From Saccharomyces mikatae IFO 1815 (Eukaryota > Ascomycota > Saccharomycetes > Saccharomycetales > Saccharomycetaceae), in contig NC_079263.1 in the NCBI RefSeq assembly GCF_947241705.1, positions 478,524-542,523 on the forward strand: a stretch of 64,000 nt of DNA. Reading direction: 5' to 3'. The translations under genes were made by a program, and so were the position numbers. Positions 12,582-22,908 of the stretch are shown here, in pieces; position 1 is the first letter of the stretch, and every line of letters begins with the position of its first letter. The notes under the pieces were generated by a model. The model saw only the letters and a program-made list of their open reading frames with translations. It ran no database searches and was not told where the DNA came from.

Positions 12582-14390
12582 ATGACACCAACTTTCGTAC
12601 AATGCTTAGCTCTTTTTGCGGGATTAGTCTCTGCAAAGCCATTTCAGCAACAGCAGGCAATTCTGGCACTATCGCAGGATGCACAGGTAAGAGATATTCA
12701 TATAGGGGACATAAATTTCATCCATACAACAGATACCCATGGATGGTTGGGTTCACATCTGTCACAAGCAAACTATGATGCTGACTGGGGAGACTTCGTT
12801 GCCTTTGTCGAGATTTTTAGAGAAAAGGTGTCGCAACTGTCCAAGGACGTGATAGTCATCGATACTGGCGACAAAAGAGACGGTAACGGTTTGAGCGATG
12901 CTACTTGGCCTCCCGGCTTACGAAGCTCGGAAATATTCAACATGATGGATTACGACCTTTTGACATTAGGCAATCATGAGCTATATACGGCCGAAAGTAC
13001 CATACTAGAGTATAGGGGCACTTCTCAATCCACCAAATTCAAAGACAAATACGTTTGCAGCAACGTGGAATTCATTGAAGATGATGGAAAAAGGGTGCCT
13101 TTTGGCAATAAATATATTAAATTTGAAACTCCCGTAATGAAGCAAAGAGTTCTGGCTCTATCTTTTTTGTTCAGTTTTCAAAGAGCGAATAACAGAGCCA
13201 TTGTAACACCTCCATTGCAAGAATTAATGGAGAAAAAGTGGTTTCAAAGTATGATCGAGGCAAACAAAGAAGAAGATGTCGATCTAATTATTGTCTTTGG
13301 CCACTTGCCTGCTACTGACCCTACGGAGCGTGAAATGCAGAATATTCACTCTCTAATAAGAAAATACTATCCAAACACTATTATACAATATTTTGGAGGA
13401 CATACCCATATTAGAGATTTCGTATGGTTGGATTCGAAATCCACCTGCTTACAAAGTGGTAGATTTGCAGAAACTGTTGGATTCTTATCAATCAATATGA
13501 CGAATACTGTGGAACCTGACAGTCCTGTTTTTACAAGAAGATATGTTGATTTCAATAAAAAATCCTTCAAATATCACTTAAGAAAATTAGGGAATGATTC
13601 GGATGTCCCAACATCAACGAAAAAAGGTAAAACAATTTCTCGTCTAGTGAAGGACCTGCGAAATGAACTAAGCTTGAACCAAAAACTGGGGTACATACCA
13701 AAAACCTATTATGTGTCAGCAAGACCATTAGATTCTGAAGAAAATCTTTATCATTTGATCACCCAAAAAATTTTGCCTAATTTAGTTCCCTCAAAAAACT
13801 ATGAACCTTCCATGAGTCGTTTCATGTTGATTAATACTGGTTCTGTTAGATACGATCTTTACAAAGGTCCATTCACGAAGGATACCGAATATATAGTGAT
13901 GCCTTTCAATAATGATTGGCACTTTATCACAGTTCCATTAGTGGTTGCCTCCAAGGTAGAAAGTTATTTAAATAAAGGTCCTGTCATTGCATCGCTAGGA
14001 ACACCATCATCATATCATAAGAAGCATCATTTTGGCGCTTTTCAGAAGTGTCCTTTCGTCAAAGATCCAAATTTAAGCGAAGGCTACACCACCGAAGATG
14101 ATTTTGGATGCCACGGTGATGATACACCTCACAGTTCACAAAAAGAATACGACATTCCTAATGTGGTCCAATGTAAAGACCTGAAGAATTCAAGGGAAGA
14201 GGAAATGGATCCGTTAAAGATGGTCCACGTCATATTTTACACATTCATGGAACTTGACATATTGAACGCCGTCAATTCTATCATCAACGATTTAAGCTTA
14301 CATATGAAAAACTTGACTACTAATGACTGTTCACATTATGGCGGTGATTCAACCAAAAAGTTGTTACGAGATTACTTCGCTCAATTTTAG
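12582..14390 (+). CDS. YHR202W: YHR202W, secreted/vacuolar metallophosphoesterase (5'-nucleotidase family)
   Basis: 602 residues from the ATG at 12582, the S. cerevisiae length. The open frame extends 54 codons further upstream but only to a TTG. The N-terminus is a signal peptide (about 1-18, TFVQCLALFAGLVSA). Calcineurin-like metallophosphatase motifs appear in order: HTTDTHGW, DTGDKRDG, GNHE, FGHLP and GGHTH. Cys-rich stretches in the C-terminal half and N-glycosylation sites (NMT, NLT) fit a secretory protein. Substrate is unproven; family members hydrolyse nucleotides. Confidence 0.92.
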   Translation: MTPTFVQCLALFAGLVSAKPFQQQQAILALSQDAQVRDIHIGDINFIHTTDTHGWLGSHLSQANYDADWGDFVAFVEIFREKVSQLSKDVIVIDTGDKRDGNGLSDATWPPGLRSSEIFNMMDYDLLTLGNHELYTAESTILEYRGTSQSTKFKDKYVCSNVEFIEDDGKRVPFGNKYIKFETPVMKQRVLALSFLFSFQRANNRAIVTPPLQELMEKKWFQSMIEANKEEDVDLIIVFGHLPATDPTEREMQNIHSLIRKYYPNTIIQYFGGHTHIRDFVWLDSKSTCLQSGRFAETVGFLSINMTNTVEPDSPVFTRRYVDFNKKSFKYHLRKLGNDSDVPTSTKKGKTISRLVKDLRNELSLNQKLGYIPKTYYVSARPLDSEENLYHLITQKILPNLVPSKNYEPSMSRFMLINTGSVRYDLYKGPFTKDTEYIVMPFNNDWHFITVPLVVASKVESYLNKGPVIASLGTPSSYHKKHHFGAFQKCPFVKDPNLSEGYTTEDDFGCHGDDTPHSSQKEYDIPNVVQCKDLKNSREEEMDPLKMVHVIFYTFMELDILNAVNSIINDLSLHMKNLTTNDCSHYGGDSTKKLLRDYFAQF

Positions 14391-14521
14391 AGAATCACTT
14401 TTTTAATCCACTCAATGCATACCATTTGCAGTTTTTGTTCTTTTGTCTCTGTTAAGATCAACTGGCTACATATTTTAAGGAAAACACTGTATGTATAATG
14501 CTTGTCACTTTTTTTATAGTT

Positions 14522-14578
14522 GATATATATATATACACACACATATATATATATATGTATATATATACATATATATAG
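14522..14578. repeat. (TA)n / (CA)n microsatellite
   Basis: Alternating TA with a short ACACAC interruption in the 3' region between convergent YHR202W and RPS4B. It may form a hairpin and serve as a polyadenylation efficiency element. Confidence 0.85.
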
Positions 14579-14642
14579 TTGATTTAGAATTTATTCATAT
14601 TAAACAAAAGACGAAGAGGGCAGAAAACAAAATCTAGAATGT

Positions 14643-15701
14643 CTACAAACCTTGTTGAGCTCTTCTTCTGTCACGTTCTTCAGCAATGGACAACTTAATA
14701 CCCTTACCCTTTGGCAAAGAAATGTAAGGCTTACCTTGTTCACCAATGACGAAAACATTGTTCAATCTAGTGACGAAAGTGTTGTCCAAGGAGTCCTTGA
14801 TGTGAACTAAATCGAAACCACCATCGTGTCTTTCCTTGTGAACAATAGTACCGATACGACCCAAGTTACGACCACCAGTAACGTAAACTAACTTACCGGC
14901 ATCGAAACTGATGAAATCGGTGATCTTACCAGAAGCCAAATCAATCTTGACGGTGTCATTGACCTTGATGTTTGGGTCTGGGTATCTGATAGTTCTACCA
15001 TCGTGGGTAACAACATATGGAACACCCTTCTTACCTAATTGGACCTTCTTAACTTTACCCAATTTGTAGGAAGCTTCTTCATCGGTAATACGGTGAACAG
15101 CGAATCTACCCTTGACGTCGTACACCAATCTGAAGTTTTCGTTGGTGGCATCAAGAGTGATGACATCCATGAAACCAGCTGGGTAGGTAGTGTCGGTTCT
15201 AACCTTACCATCAACTTTGACGTGACGTTGCATCAAGATAGCCTTGACTTCACGGCCATTCAAAGCATACTTTAATCTGTTTCTTAGAAAGACAATCAAT
15301 GGCAAGGATTCACGCAATTTGTGTGGACCAGCAGATGGTCTTGGGGCGTAACAACCGGACAACTTGTCCAATAACCAATGGTGTGGAGCTGCTAATCTCT
15401 TTAGATGCTTCTTTCTGAATTAAAAATCGTAATAATAGTATTGAACGCACTCTTGTTAGTAAAAATATCCTAAAGTTTTTGTCTGTTACTTAACAAGGAT
15501 AAAGTTTCCCACTAAAATTCTCTATTCTTAACAGGGATGAACACAATTCTATTAATGTACTATCATTTTTTCGTATAATCATAACGGTGAAATCTATGGT
15601 CCAGGCACAATGAAACATTGCTCATCTTCAAAGAAACTCATATCCTGTCTGGTGACTCTGCACTTCTTTAGCTATAAATCAACATACGGTCCTCTAGCCA
15701 T
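14643..15701 (-). CDS. RPS4B: 40S ribosomal protein eS4 (Rps4B), one intron
   Basis: Exon 1 is 15701-15688 (14 nt, ATGGCTAGAGGACC). The intron is 15687-15415 (273 bp; GTATGT donor, TACTAAC complement at 15455-15461, CAG acceptor). Exon 2 is 15414-14643. The spliced protein has 261 residues, starts MARGPKK, and contains the S4 RNA-binding region and the KOW segment ([20 protein letters not shown]). Codon use is strongly biased, as in highly expressed genes. S. cerevisiae has a duplicate, RPS4A, on another chromosome; chromosome VIII synteny makes this RPS4B. Confidence 0.96.
15415..15687 (-). other. RPS4B: RPS4B intron
   Basis: Typical ribosomal-protein-gene intron placed a few codons after the start, with GTATGT, TACTAAC and CAG. 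No snoRNA-like box pattern was noticed inside. Confidence 0.93.
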
Positions 15702-16476
15702 CTTTTCTCAATAGTGATGTATCTATTGCTGTACTTAGTCAACCTAATTCGAAAATTGAAAACAGCAAATTCTCAGTTAATCAGTAAGAACTACTCAACT
15801 AACTACTGGAATAAACCAACTTCAAAGACCTCCAACTCTCAGAGAAGTGAAGAACGGTGCCATTGCACTAACCAAACGATACACGTCTCTCACACAGTCC
15901 ATTGGTTTGGCAAACTCCAGGACTCCGAGAAGCTATCCTCCACCACTCTGGAAAGGTCTCTAAGCAAGCCCCCGGCTACGTTCCAGGCTGGGTAGATGAA
16001 ACCTCAGTGAGGAATTCTGGAAGGGCCGGTCCAAAACCAAAGAAACAGACAGAGGGACGCTGTGTTGCTGATCGGCGGAAAAAGAGGGCAAAGGGCCTTC
16101 GCGTTGTAAAGAGGGCGATTATGTTTCACTAAAAAAAGAATGTCTGGGGGGAAATGTGTGGATGTACAACAGTCTCAAAAAGGATGATGCCAGAAGAGAA
16201 TATCCACACAACAGTTTGAAAGATAAATTCAGTACAATATTGCTTTCACCGTTTATACTATTTTAACACAGTTGCAAGATTGATTCATTTGCTAAAGTCT
16301 TTTAGACCTTAGCTGTGTCGCGAAGACGGGTAATTGTCGGCGATGGGCATGTTTTATTAACTATTAATGTTAAGCAGTAGAGAAGGACGCGTTTTTGATG
16401 GCGTGAATGTAAACGAATCAAGAGCAACAATGACAAGCTCACAATTCCATGAATCGATTACGTTCGAGGAAATAGA
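15702..16476. other. Divergent intergenic RPS4B / HTM1
   Basis: 775 bp holding the RPS4B promoter (see Rap1-like site) and the HTM1 leader. Small ATG-started frames (15714-16132) overlap the promoter and are not supported. Confidence 0.6.
16155..16165 (-). promoter_or_regulatory. Rap1-like site upstream of RPS4B
   Basis: TGTGTGGATGT matches the reverse complement of the Rap1 consensus of ribosomal-protein promoters. It lies about 450 bp upstream of the RPS4B start, a usual distance. Inferred from motif and context only. Confidence 0.4.
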
Positions 16477-18867
16477 ATGGTTATTTGCTTGTGGCTGCTA
16501 GTAGTGCTGCTCCTGCAACTAAATCAAGTCGCGTGCGGAGACAATGCATACTCATTCACTTCTGAAGAGCTTAAGGCTTACAAGCAGGAAGTAAAGGAGT
16601 TGTTTTACTTTGGTTTCGACAGCTATCTAGAGCATGGATACCCATATGATGAAGTGAGACCAATTTCATGTGTGCCTAAGAAGAGAAACTTTGAAGACCC
16701 TGACGATCGAGTTACTAATGATATTTTGGGCAATTTCACCATCACTTTGATTGATTCGTTGACCACTATTGCTATATTGCAAGATCGACCGCTATTTTTG
16801 AAAGCTGTCCAACTCGTTGAAGAGACTTTTCCGGATGAAGACTTTAATGTCGATTGCACCGTACAAGTCTTTGAAACTACTATACGTGTTATCGGATCAC
16901 TTCTTTCATCGCATCTATATGCTACGGATCCCACAAAGGCAGTATATTTAGAAGACGAGTATGACGGATCTTTATTACGCTTGGCTCAAAATATGGCTGA
17001 TAGGCTTTTACCGGCGTATTTGACAAAATCTGGACTACCTGTACCACGAAGAAACATCAAACGAATGGCCAATTTACCTGATATTTCCGATTCTTCAGCA
17101 CTAGAGAATAATGTGGCAGCTATGGCATCCCCAATGTTCGAATTCACCATTCTTTCTTACCTGACAGGTGATGCAAAGTATGAAAAAGTAACTAGGTATG
17201 CATTTGACAAGACATGGTCTCTCCGAACCAATTTAGATTTACTACCCATGTCTTTTCATCCTGAAAATTTAACTCCATACACACCCATGAGTGGCGTTGG
17301 CGCCTCAATCGATTCATTTTTTGAATACGCCTTAAAGGGTGCTGTATTGTTTGATGACTCGGAATTAATGGACATTTGGAACATGGCATACGAGTCGTTG
17401 AAAACTAACTGTAAAAACGATTGGTTTTTCGCGAATGTAATGGCTGAAACAGGACAGTTGTTTGTTCCCTGGATTGATTCTTTGAGTGCATTCTTCCCCG
17501 GTTTACAGGTACTGGCCGGTGATTTAGATGATGCTGTAGCGAACCATCTGATATATTTGAAGATATGGAACACATTCGGTAGTATCCCTGAAAGGTGGAA
17601 CTTCAACCCTATGGATTCCTCCCCATTGTTTTCGCCAGACGGATCGGCACCATTTTCTTTGAGCACTATTCTTCCCTTGGAGTGGTACCCGTTAAGACCG
17701 GAATTTTTCGAATCAACCTATTTTGTGTATAGAGCTACAAAGGACCCGTTTTACCTTAATATTGGTGTTCACTTGCTGAACGATTTGAAACAGCGGTTTA
17801 AATCCAACTGCGGGTTTGCAGGTTTCCAAAATGTCATCACAGGCGAAATGCAAGATAGAATGGAGACATTCGTCTTGAGTGAAACATTAAAATATTTGTA
17901 TTTATTATTCGACGAAGAGAATGAATTACATGATAGCGCGAGTGATGTGATTTTCAGTACGGAGGCCCATCCAATGTGGTTGTCACAAGAGGTGAGATCC
18001 AATTACAAGCGGAACCATAAATTCATGGACTCTCTTTACTTCTCCCATTTAGAGAACTGCCAGAGAAAAGATAAGGAACTGCAAGCTGAAGTGAATACAT
18101 TAAGCCAAAGAATTGTAGGGTTCGCAAAATCAATCTTCCAACAAGACCAGCCAGATAAAGAGGTTGCTGGTGTAATACCTGAATATCAAATTAATGCTGA
18201 AATTCCCGGCACATGTTCAATGAAGCCTCGTCATGTAATTGATAATGAGTATTGGTATTCTCCCATGCTGAGCAATTTTAATAGACTATTTGAAATTGAC
18301 ACACGCTTCGCAGCTACACTGATCAAACCTTTGCACATGCATAACTCTAGTGCAATTGAGCTGGAACCTCAGTTTTACAACAGGTGGTCGAATCCACAGT
18401 ATAGCATGTGCCAGATCATCCCCACCACAGAAGCTTTCGAACTACTATTCGATCTTCCTGGTTTCCATCAGTCGATTCCCTCAATTTTAGACAACGAAGT
18501 CATCACATTCGAAACATTTGGAGGTAGATCAAGGTTGATTGTCGAAAAATTGAAAATCTACCAAACTGATTATTATGGTGATTTCATTACTGCATCGATT
18601 TTCCACAACATCTCCCGTCAGGATATTTGCTCGAATGCATGCGACACCACTGCAAGCTTATATTCCCCCACGTATCTTTACAGAGTAGTCGCTGTCAACG
18701 GACGTACGGTACCCCGTCATGGAAAGGTACAAATCAAGAAACACAACCTCATGCCTATTTTGAATAATACGAGAGAAGCTACGATAACATTGGGTGATAT
18801 GGGCATCAATGACCTTTCACAACTCATGATAAAATGCACGCCCATCATCAACCTAGTTCTTGTATGA
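16477..18867 (+). CDS. HTM1: Htm1/Mnl1, ER alpha-1,2-mannosidase-like ERAD factor (EDEM)
   Basis: 796 residues, the S. cerevisiae length. A signal peptide occupies about 1-20 (CLWLLVVLLLQLNQVACG). A GH47 alpha-mannosidase domain spans about 30-500, including the run of acidic and aromatic motifs (GVGASIDSFFEYALKG, PLRPEFFEST, TFVLSETLKYLYLLF). A long C-terminal extension follows. With the disulfide isomerase Pdi1, Htm1 trims Man8 to Man7 on misfolded glycoproteins, exposing the alpha-1,6-mannose that Yos9 reads for ER-associated degradation. Several N-glycosylation sites are present. Confidence 0.95.
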   Translation: MVICLWLLVVLLLQLNQVACGDNAYSFTSEELKAYKQEVKELFYFGFDSYLEHGYPYDEVRPISCVPKKRNFEDPDDRVTNDILGNFTITLIDSLTTIAILQDRPLFLKAVQLVEETFPDEDFNVDCTVQVFETTIRVIGSLLSSHLYATDPTKAVYLEDEYDGSLLRLAQNMADRLLPAYLTKSGLPVPRRNIKRMANLPDISDSSALENNVAAMASPMFEFTILSYLTGDAKYEKVTRYAFDKTWSLRTNLDLLPMSFHPENLTPYTPMSGVGASIDSFFEYALKGAVLFDDSELMDIWNMAYESLKTNCKNDWFFANVMAETGQLFVPWIDSLSAFFPGLQVLAGDLDDAVANHLIYLKIWNTFGSIPERWNFNPMDSSPLFSPDGSAPFSLSTILPLEWYPLRPEFFESTYFVYRATKDPFYLNIGVHLLNDLKQRFKSNCGFAGFQNVITGEMQDRMETFVLSETLKYLYLLFDEENELHDSASDVIFSTEAHPMWLSQEVRSNYKRNHKFMDSLYFSHLENCQRKDKELQAEVNTLSQRIVGFAKSIFQQDQPDKEVAGVIPEYQINAEIPGTCSMKPRHVIDNEYWYSPMLSNFNRLFEIDTRFAATLIKPLHMHNSSAIELEPQFYNRWSNPQYSMCQIIPTTEAFELLFDLPGFHQSIPSILDNEVITFETFGGRSRLIVEKLKIYQTDYYGDFITASIFHNISRQDICSNACDTTASLYSPTYLYRVVAVNGRTVPRHGKVQIKKHNLMPILNNTREATITLGDMGINDLSQLMIKCTPIINLVLV

Positions 18868-19530
18868 AGTCACTTTTCTTCTAGATATACCTCTACAACT
18901 TTTATATAATAGCACTAGGTAGTGATAATGGTGAAATAATTTCGTTACCCTCGGTAAAACCGTCAAAAAAAAAAAAAAAAAAAAAAAAAGAAAAAATTCG
19001 CCTTTAAACTGTAAACTTGATCAAAAAAGCTTATTTGCTTGTTATCTCTTTCTCATCGGTTTCGCTTGTTGCTTAAAAGGTGGATCGGTCATTCACGATA
19101 ACGGTTCTTTTTGCATATTCTGATCCTTTAGGGCATTCTTATTCACATAACGGGTCCAATATATCACAGATTGTTGTGTTCAGCTCATCCATTTCGCTGG
19201 TCGCTTAGGTTCTCATTTCTGTTTAATTCTTTGTTCATTCAAGGCTCTTTGCAAGTACTCTGAAAATAGTTACAATTAACTCTGCAATAATTATCGGCTG
19301 CTTATTCTTTTCTGCTCTCTTCCAATTTATATACCCTTTTCGTGGTCCTTTTCCCTAATTTGCCCCTCTTCGCTTTTTATCGAAAATTTTACCCACACTC
19401 ACATAATAACCTAAGGGCATCTATTTAATAGGGTATAGTACAAAATTTGCTTTCTAGTAACTGTTTGAAAGGAGTATAAATCTAGCAAGACTAAGCATAT
19501 AAACAAAGAAAAAAGTTACGAATACACGAT
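18868..19530. other. SCH9 promoter and leader
   Basis: 663 bp. It holds a 25-base A run (18965-18989) followed by pyrimidine-rich, C/T-patterned sequence typical of a yeast promoter. No gene was found. Confidence 0.6.
18965..18989. repeat. Homopolymer A25
   Basis: An uninterrupted run of 25 A in the HTM1-SCH9 intergenic region; the length may be unreliable in assemblies. Poly(dA:dT) of this kind excludes nucleosomes. Confidence 0.85.
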
Positions 19531-22005
19531 ATGATGAATTTTTTTTCTTCAAAATCATCGAATCAAGATACCGGGTTTGGCTCTCAACATCAACATCCAA
19601 ATGGAGAGAACAATGAAAACGAAAACGAAAACAGCAACAACTCTGAAAATTTTAACAGATACCCATGTAAACTGGTATCCAGCGGTCCATGCACTTCATC
19701 GAATAATGGTGCCTTGTTTACGAACTTTACTTTACACACTGCAACACCTACCACTGCTATCAGTCAGGACTTATACGCGATGGGCACCACAGGAATAACG
19801 TCAGAAAATGCTCTTTTTCAAATGAAGTCGATGAATAATGGAATACCACCAGCCAATAACAGCAACACCCCGACGATCATCACGACTTCGCAGGAGGAAA
19901 CCAACACTGGAAATGTACATGCTGATGCCAATGGCCATTCTTTACATAATTCTGAAGATGATAACTTCTCCTCTAGTTCCACCACCAAATGTCTTCTCTC
20001 CTCCACCTCTTCACTATCAATAAATCAAAGGGAAGCAGCAGCAGCAGCAGCCTATGGTCCAGACACTGATATTCCTAGAGGAAAACTAGAAGTTACAATA
20101 ATAGAAGCGCGCGATCTGGTCACAAGATCAAAGAACTCGCAACCTTATGTAGTTTGTACTTTTGAGAGTTCAGAGTTCATTTCCAATGGGCCTGAATCAC
20201 TAGGCACCAGCAACAACAATAACAACAACAACAGCCAAAACCAGCATAATCAAAACCAGCATAGTCACCATAATGAAAATACGAGCCCTGACGCCGCTAG
20301 CCAGCGTCATAACAACAACAGTGGTTGGAACGGGTCTCAGTTACCATCAATAAAAGAGCATTTGAAGAAAAAACCCCTTTATACACACAGATCATCTTCT
20401 CAGCTGGATCAACTAAACTCATGCTCTTCAGTGGCCGATTCTAACAAACGTTCTTCTAATTCTTCTTCGGGTTCTTCTAATGACCCAAAGAATGATAGTT
20501 CGCATCCAATATGGCATCATAAAACAACATTTGACGTTCTGGGATCCCATTCAGAACTAGATATTTCTGTTTACGATGCTGCTCACGACCATATGTTTTT
20601 AGGCCAGGTTAGACTTTATCCAATGATTCATAATTTAGCACATGCCTCTCAACACCAATGGCATAACCTAAAATCTCGTGTTATTGATGAGGTTGTGTCA
20701 GGTGATATCTTAATCAAATGGACTTACAAGCAAACAAAGAAAAGGCACTATGGTCCACAGGATTTTGAAGTTCTTCGATTACTTGGTAAGGGAACATTTG
20801 GCCAGGTGTATCAGGTTAAGAAGAAGGACACACAAAGAATTTACGCAATGAAAGTTCTTTCCAAGAAAGTTATTGTTAAAAAAAATGAAATCGCTCATAC
20901 CATCGGCGAAAGAAATATTTTAGTCACTACTGCGTCCAAATCGTCTCCATTTATTGTTGGATTGAAATTTTCTTTTCAGACACCAACAGATTTATATCTA
21001 GTCACTGACTATATGAGTGGAGGGGAATTATTCTGGCATTTACAAAAGGAGGGTCGTTTTTCAGAAGATAGGGCCAAATTCTACATTGCTGAATTAGTTT
21101 TAGCCTTGGAACATTTGCACGATAATGACATCGTTTACAGAGACTTGAAACCAGAAAACATTTTACTTGACGCTAACGGTAATATCGCTCTTTGTGATTT
21201 TGGTCTCTCTAAGGCTGACTTGAAGGATAGAACCAATACATTTTGCGGTACCACTGAATATTTAGCGCCTGAATTATTACTGGATGAAACTGGTTACACT
21301 AAGATGGTTGATTTCTGGTCATTAGGTGTATTAATATTCGAAATGTGCTGTGGTTGGTCCCCTTTCTTTGCCGAAAATAATCAAAAAATGTACCAAAAAA
21401 TTGCGTTCGGTAAAGTCAAATTTCCTAGAGACGTGCTATCACAAGAAGGTCGGTCATTTGTGAAGGGGTTATTGAACAGAAACCCCAAACATAGACTGGG
21501 CGCTATTGATGATGGAAGAGAGCTACGAGCCCATCCATTTTTTGCAGATATCGATTGGGAGGCCTTGAAACAGAAAAAAATCCCACCACCTTTCAAACCA
21601 CATCTAGTCTCAGAAACCGATACTTCTAATTTTGACCCGGAATTCACAACGGCTTCCACCTCATATATGAACAAGCACCAACCTATGATGACAGCTACGC
21701 CGCTATCTCCCGCCATGCAAGCCAAGTTTGCCGGTTTCACGTTTGTCGATGAGTCTGCCATCGATGAGCATGTCAACAACAACCGCAAATTCTTGCAAAA
21801 CTCATACTTTATGGAGCCAGGTTCTTTCATCCCGGGAAATCCAAACTTGCCTCCAGATGAAGATGTCATTGATGATGACGGAGACGAGGATATCAATGAT
21901 GGATTCAACCAAGAGAAAAACATGAGTAATAATCACTCCCACATAGACTTCGATGGTGACCAACACATGGATGATGAATTTGTCAGTGGCAGATTTGAAA
22001 TATGA
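19531..22005 (+). CDS. SCH9: Sch9, AGC protein kinase (TORC1 effector)
   Basis: 824 residues, the S. cerevisiae length. The N-terminus is Asn/Ser/His-rich and disordered, interrupting a C2 domain (about 180-400, beginning GKLEVTIIEARDL). The kinase domain (about 412-670) has the glycine loop GKGTFGQV, AMKVLSKK, catalytic YRDLKPEN, DFG and APE. The activation-loop threonine falls at codon 570 (NTFCGTTEYLAPE) and the hydrophobic-motif threonine at codon 737 (FAGFTFV), the positions phosphorylated by Pkh1/2 and TORC1. It is the yeast S6-kinase-like regulator of ribosome biogenesis, growth and lifespan. Low-complexity Asn/His runs differ from S288C. Confidence 0.97.
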   Translation: MMNFFSSKSSNQDTGFGSQHQHPNGENNENENENSNNSENFNRYPCKLVSSGPCTSSNNGALFTNFTLHTATPTTAISQDLYAMGTTGITSENALFQMKSMNNGIPPANNSNTPTIITTSQEETNTGNVHADANGHSLHNSEDDNFSSSSTTKCLLSSTSSLSINQREAAAAAAYGPDTDIPRGKLEVTIIEARDLVTRSKNSQPYVVCTFESSEFISNGPESLGTSNNNNNNNSQNQHNQNQHSHHNENTSPDAASQRHNNNSGWNGSQLPSIKEHLKKKPLYTHRSSSQLDQLNSCSSVADSNKRSSNSSSGSSNDPKNDSSHPIWHHKTTFDVLGSHSELDISVYDAAHDHMFLGQVRLYPMIHNLAHASQHQWHNLKSRVIDEVVSGDILIKWTYKQTKKRHYGPQDFEVLRLLGKGTFGQVYQVKKKDTQRIYAMKVLSKKVIVKKNEIAHTIGERNILVTTASKSSPFIVGLKFSFQTPTDLYLVTDYMSGGELFWHLQKEGRFSEDRAKFYIAELVLALEHLHDNDIVYRDLKPENILLDANGNIALCDFGLSKADLKDRTNTFCGTTEYLAPELLLDETGYTKMVDFWSLGVLIFEMCCGWSPFFAENNQKMYQKIAFGKVKFPRDVLSQEGRSFVKGLLNRNPKHRLGAIDDGRELRAHPFFADIDWEALKQKKIPPPFKPHLVSETDTSNFDPEFTTASTSYMNKHQPMMTATPLSPAMQAKFAGFTFVDESAIDEHVNNNRKFLQNSYFMEPGSFIPGNPNLPPDEDVIDDDGDEDINDGFNQEKNMSNNHSHIDFDGDQHMDDEFVSGRFEI

Positions 22006-22908
22006 CTTCTCACTCACTTCTTTGTTCTTCTCCTGTCTTTTCTCTTTCTTCTTCCCCCACCTTTCTACTTTTATTTCTACTTTCTATTCCTTTGTATCTT
22101 CTACTAATCTATCCTTTTATTCAACCATTTTCTCCTATTTATATATATATATGGAAAGTATGTATGTAATTTTGTTTTATTTATACTGCAAAATAAAATA
22201 GTTTGTGCCTACCACTTTCTAGTTTATTACAGTTCATAATCATCAGTTGTACTCTATCGTTTCATTGTACTTTGACATATTGGACCCTCATCTTTGTTCA
22301 GTTAGGGCTTGAGGGAAAAGTTTACTATCGGTCTCGAGTTCTGTACAATAAATATAGGTTGTTTTTTTTTTTCCTAAAAAGAAAAAGAAATATTGTTTTA
22401 TTCAGGGCTTATTGAAGATAAAAAAAGGGCAAACACGTAGACTAGAGGGTTTGTACTTCGGAAAGGATGCTATGAGTGCGGGCAAGGCTCATCGATGAGT
22501 ATTAAATGGATTTTCCGAAATTCTGAATTTCTTCTTTCTTGAGACAATGAATAGGATTTAGACAGCGTTATTAAACTTAACTGTCATCCTATCAAGCGTG
22601 ACAAGATTAAAAGTGCTTCCAGGATTCGAATCGTTTGTCAAGAGTTTTACTAGCACAATACTGGTATTCCTGGTTACATTACTATATTCGAACATCCTAT
22701 CTAGGCTTACTGCTGCGTTTGGGTCATAGGCAAAACTCGCCCATTAAAAGAACCTTCTGTCTATCCAAGAAGATCGGCAAAAGAACAACGAAATTACTGT
22801 ATTATTAAAGGACTATTATAGACGTTTTTTTTCTCTTATTTTTCTTCTTTTTGTTTTCTGATTGTTTCTTATTCCTATTTTTTCGTTGCTTTACTTCTGA
22901 TAGCCACT
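22006..22908. other. Intergenic SCH9-SKN7
   Basis: 903 bp, T-rich downstream of SCH9, with a short (TA)n and several T/A runs. Open frames at 21953-22415 are low-complexity and overlap the 3' end. Nothing supported. Confidence 0.6.

Noticed and set aside
15714-16132. Small open frames upstream of HTM1
   Set aside because: They overlap the RPS4B promoter with its Rap1-like site, and show no homology or codon bias.
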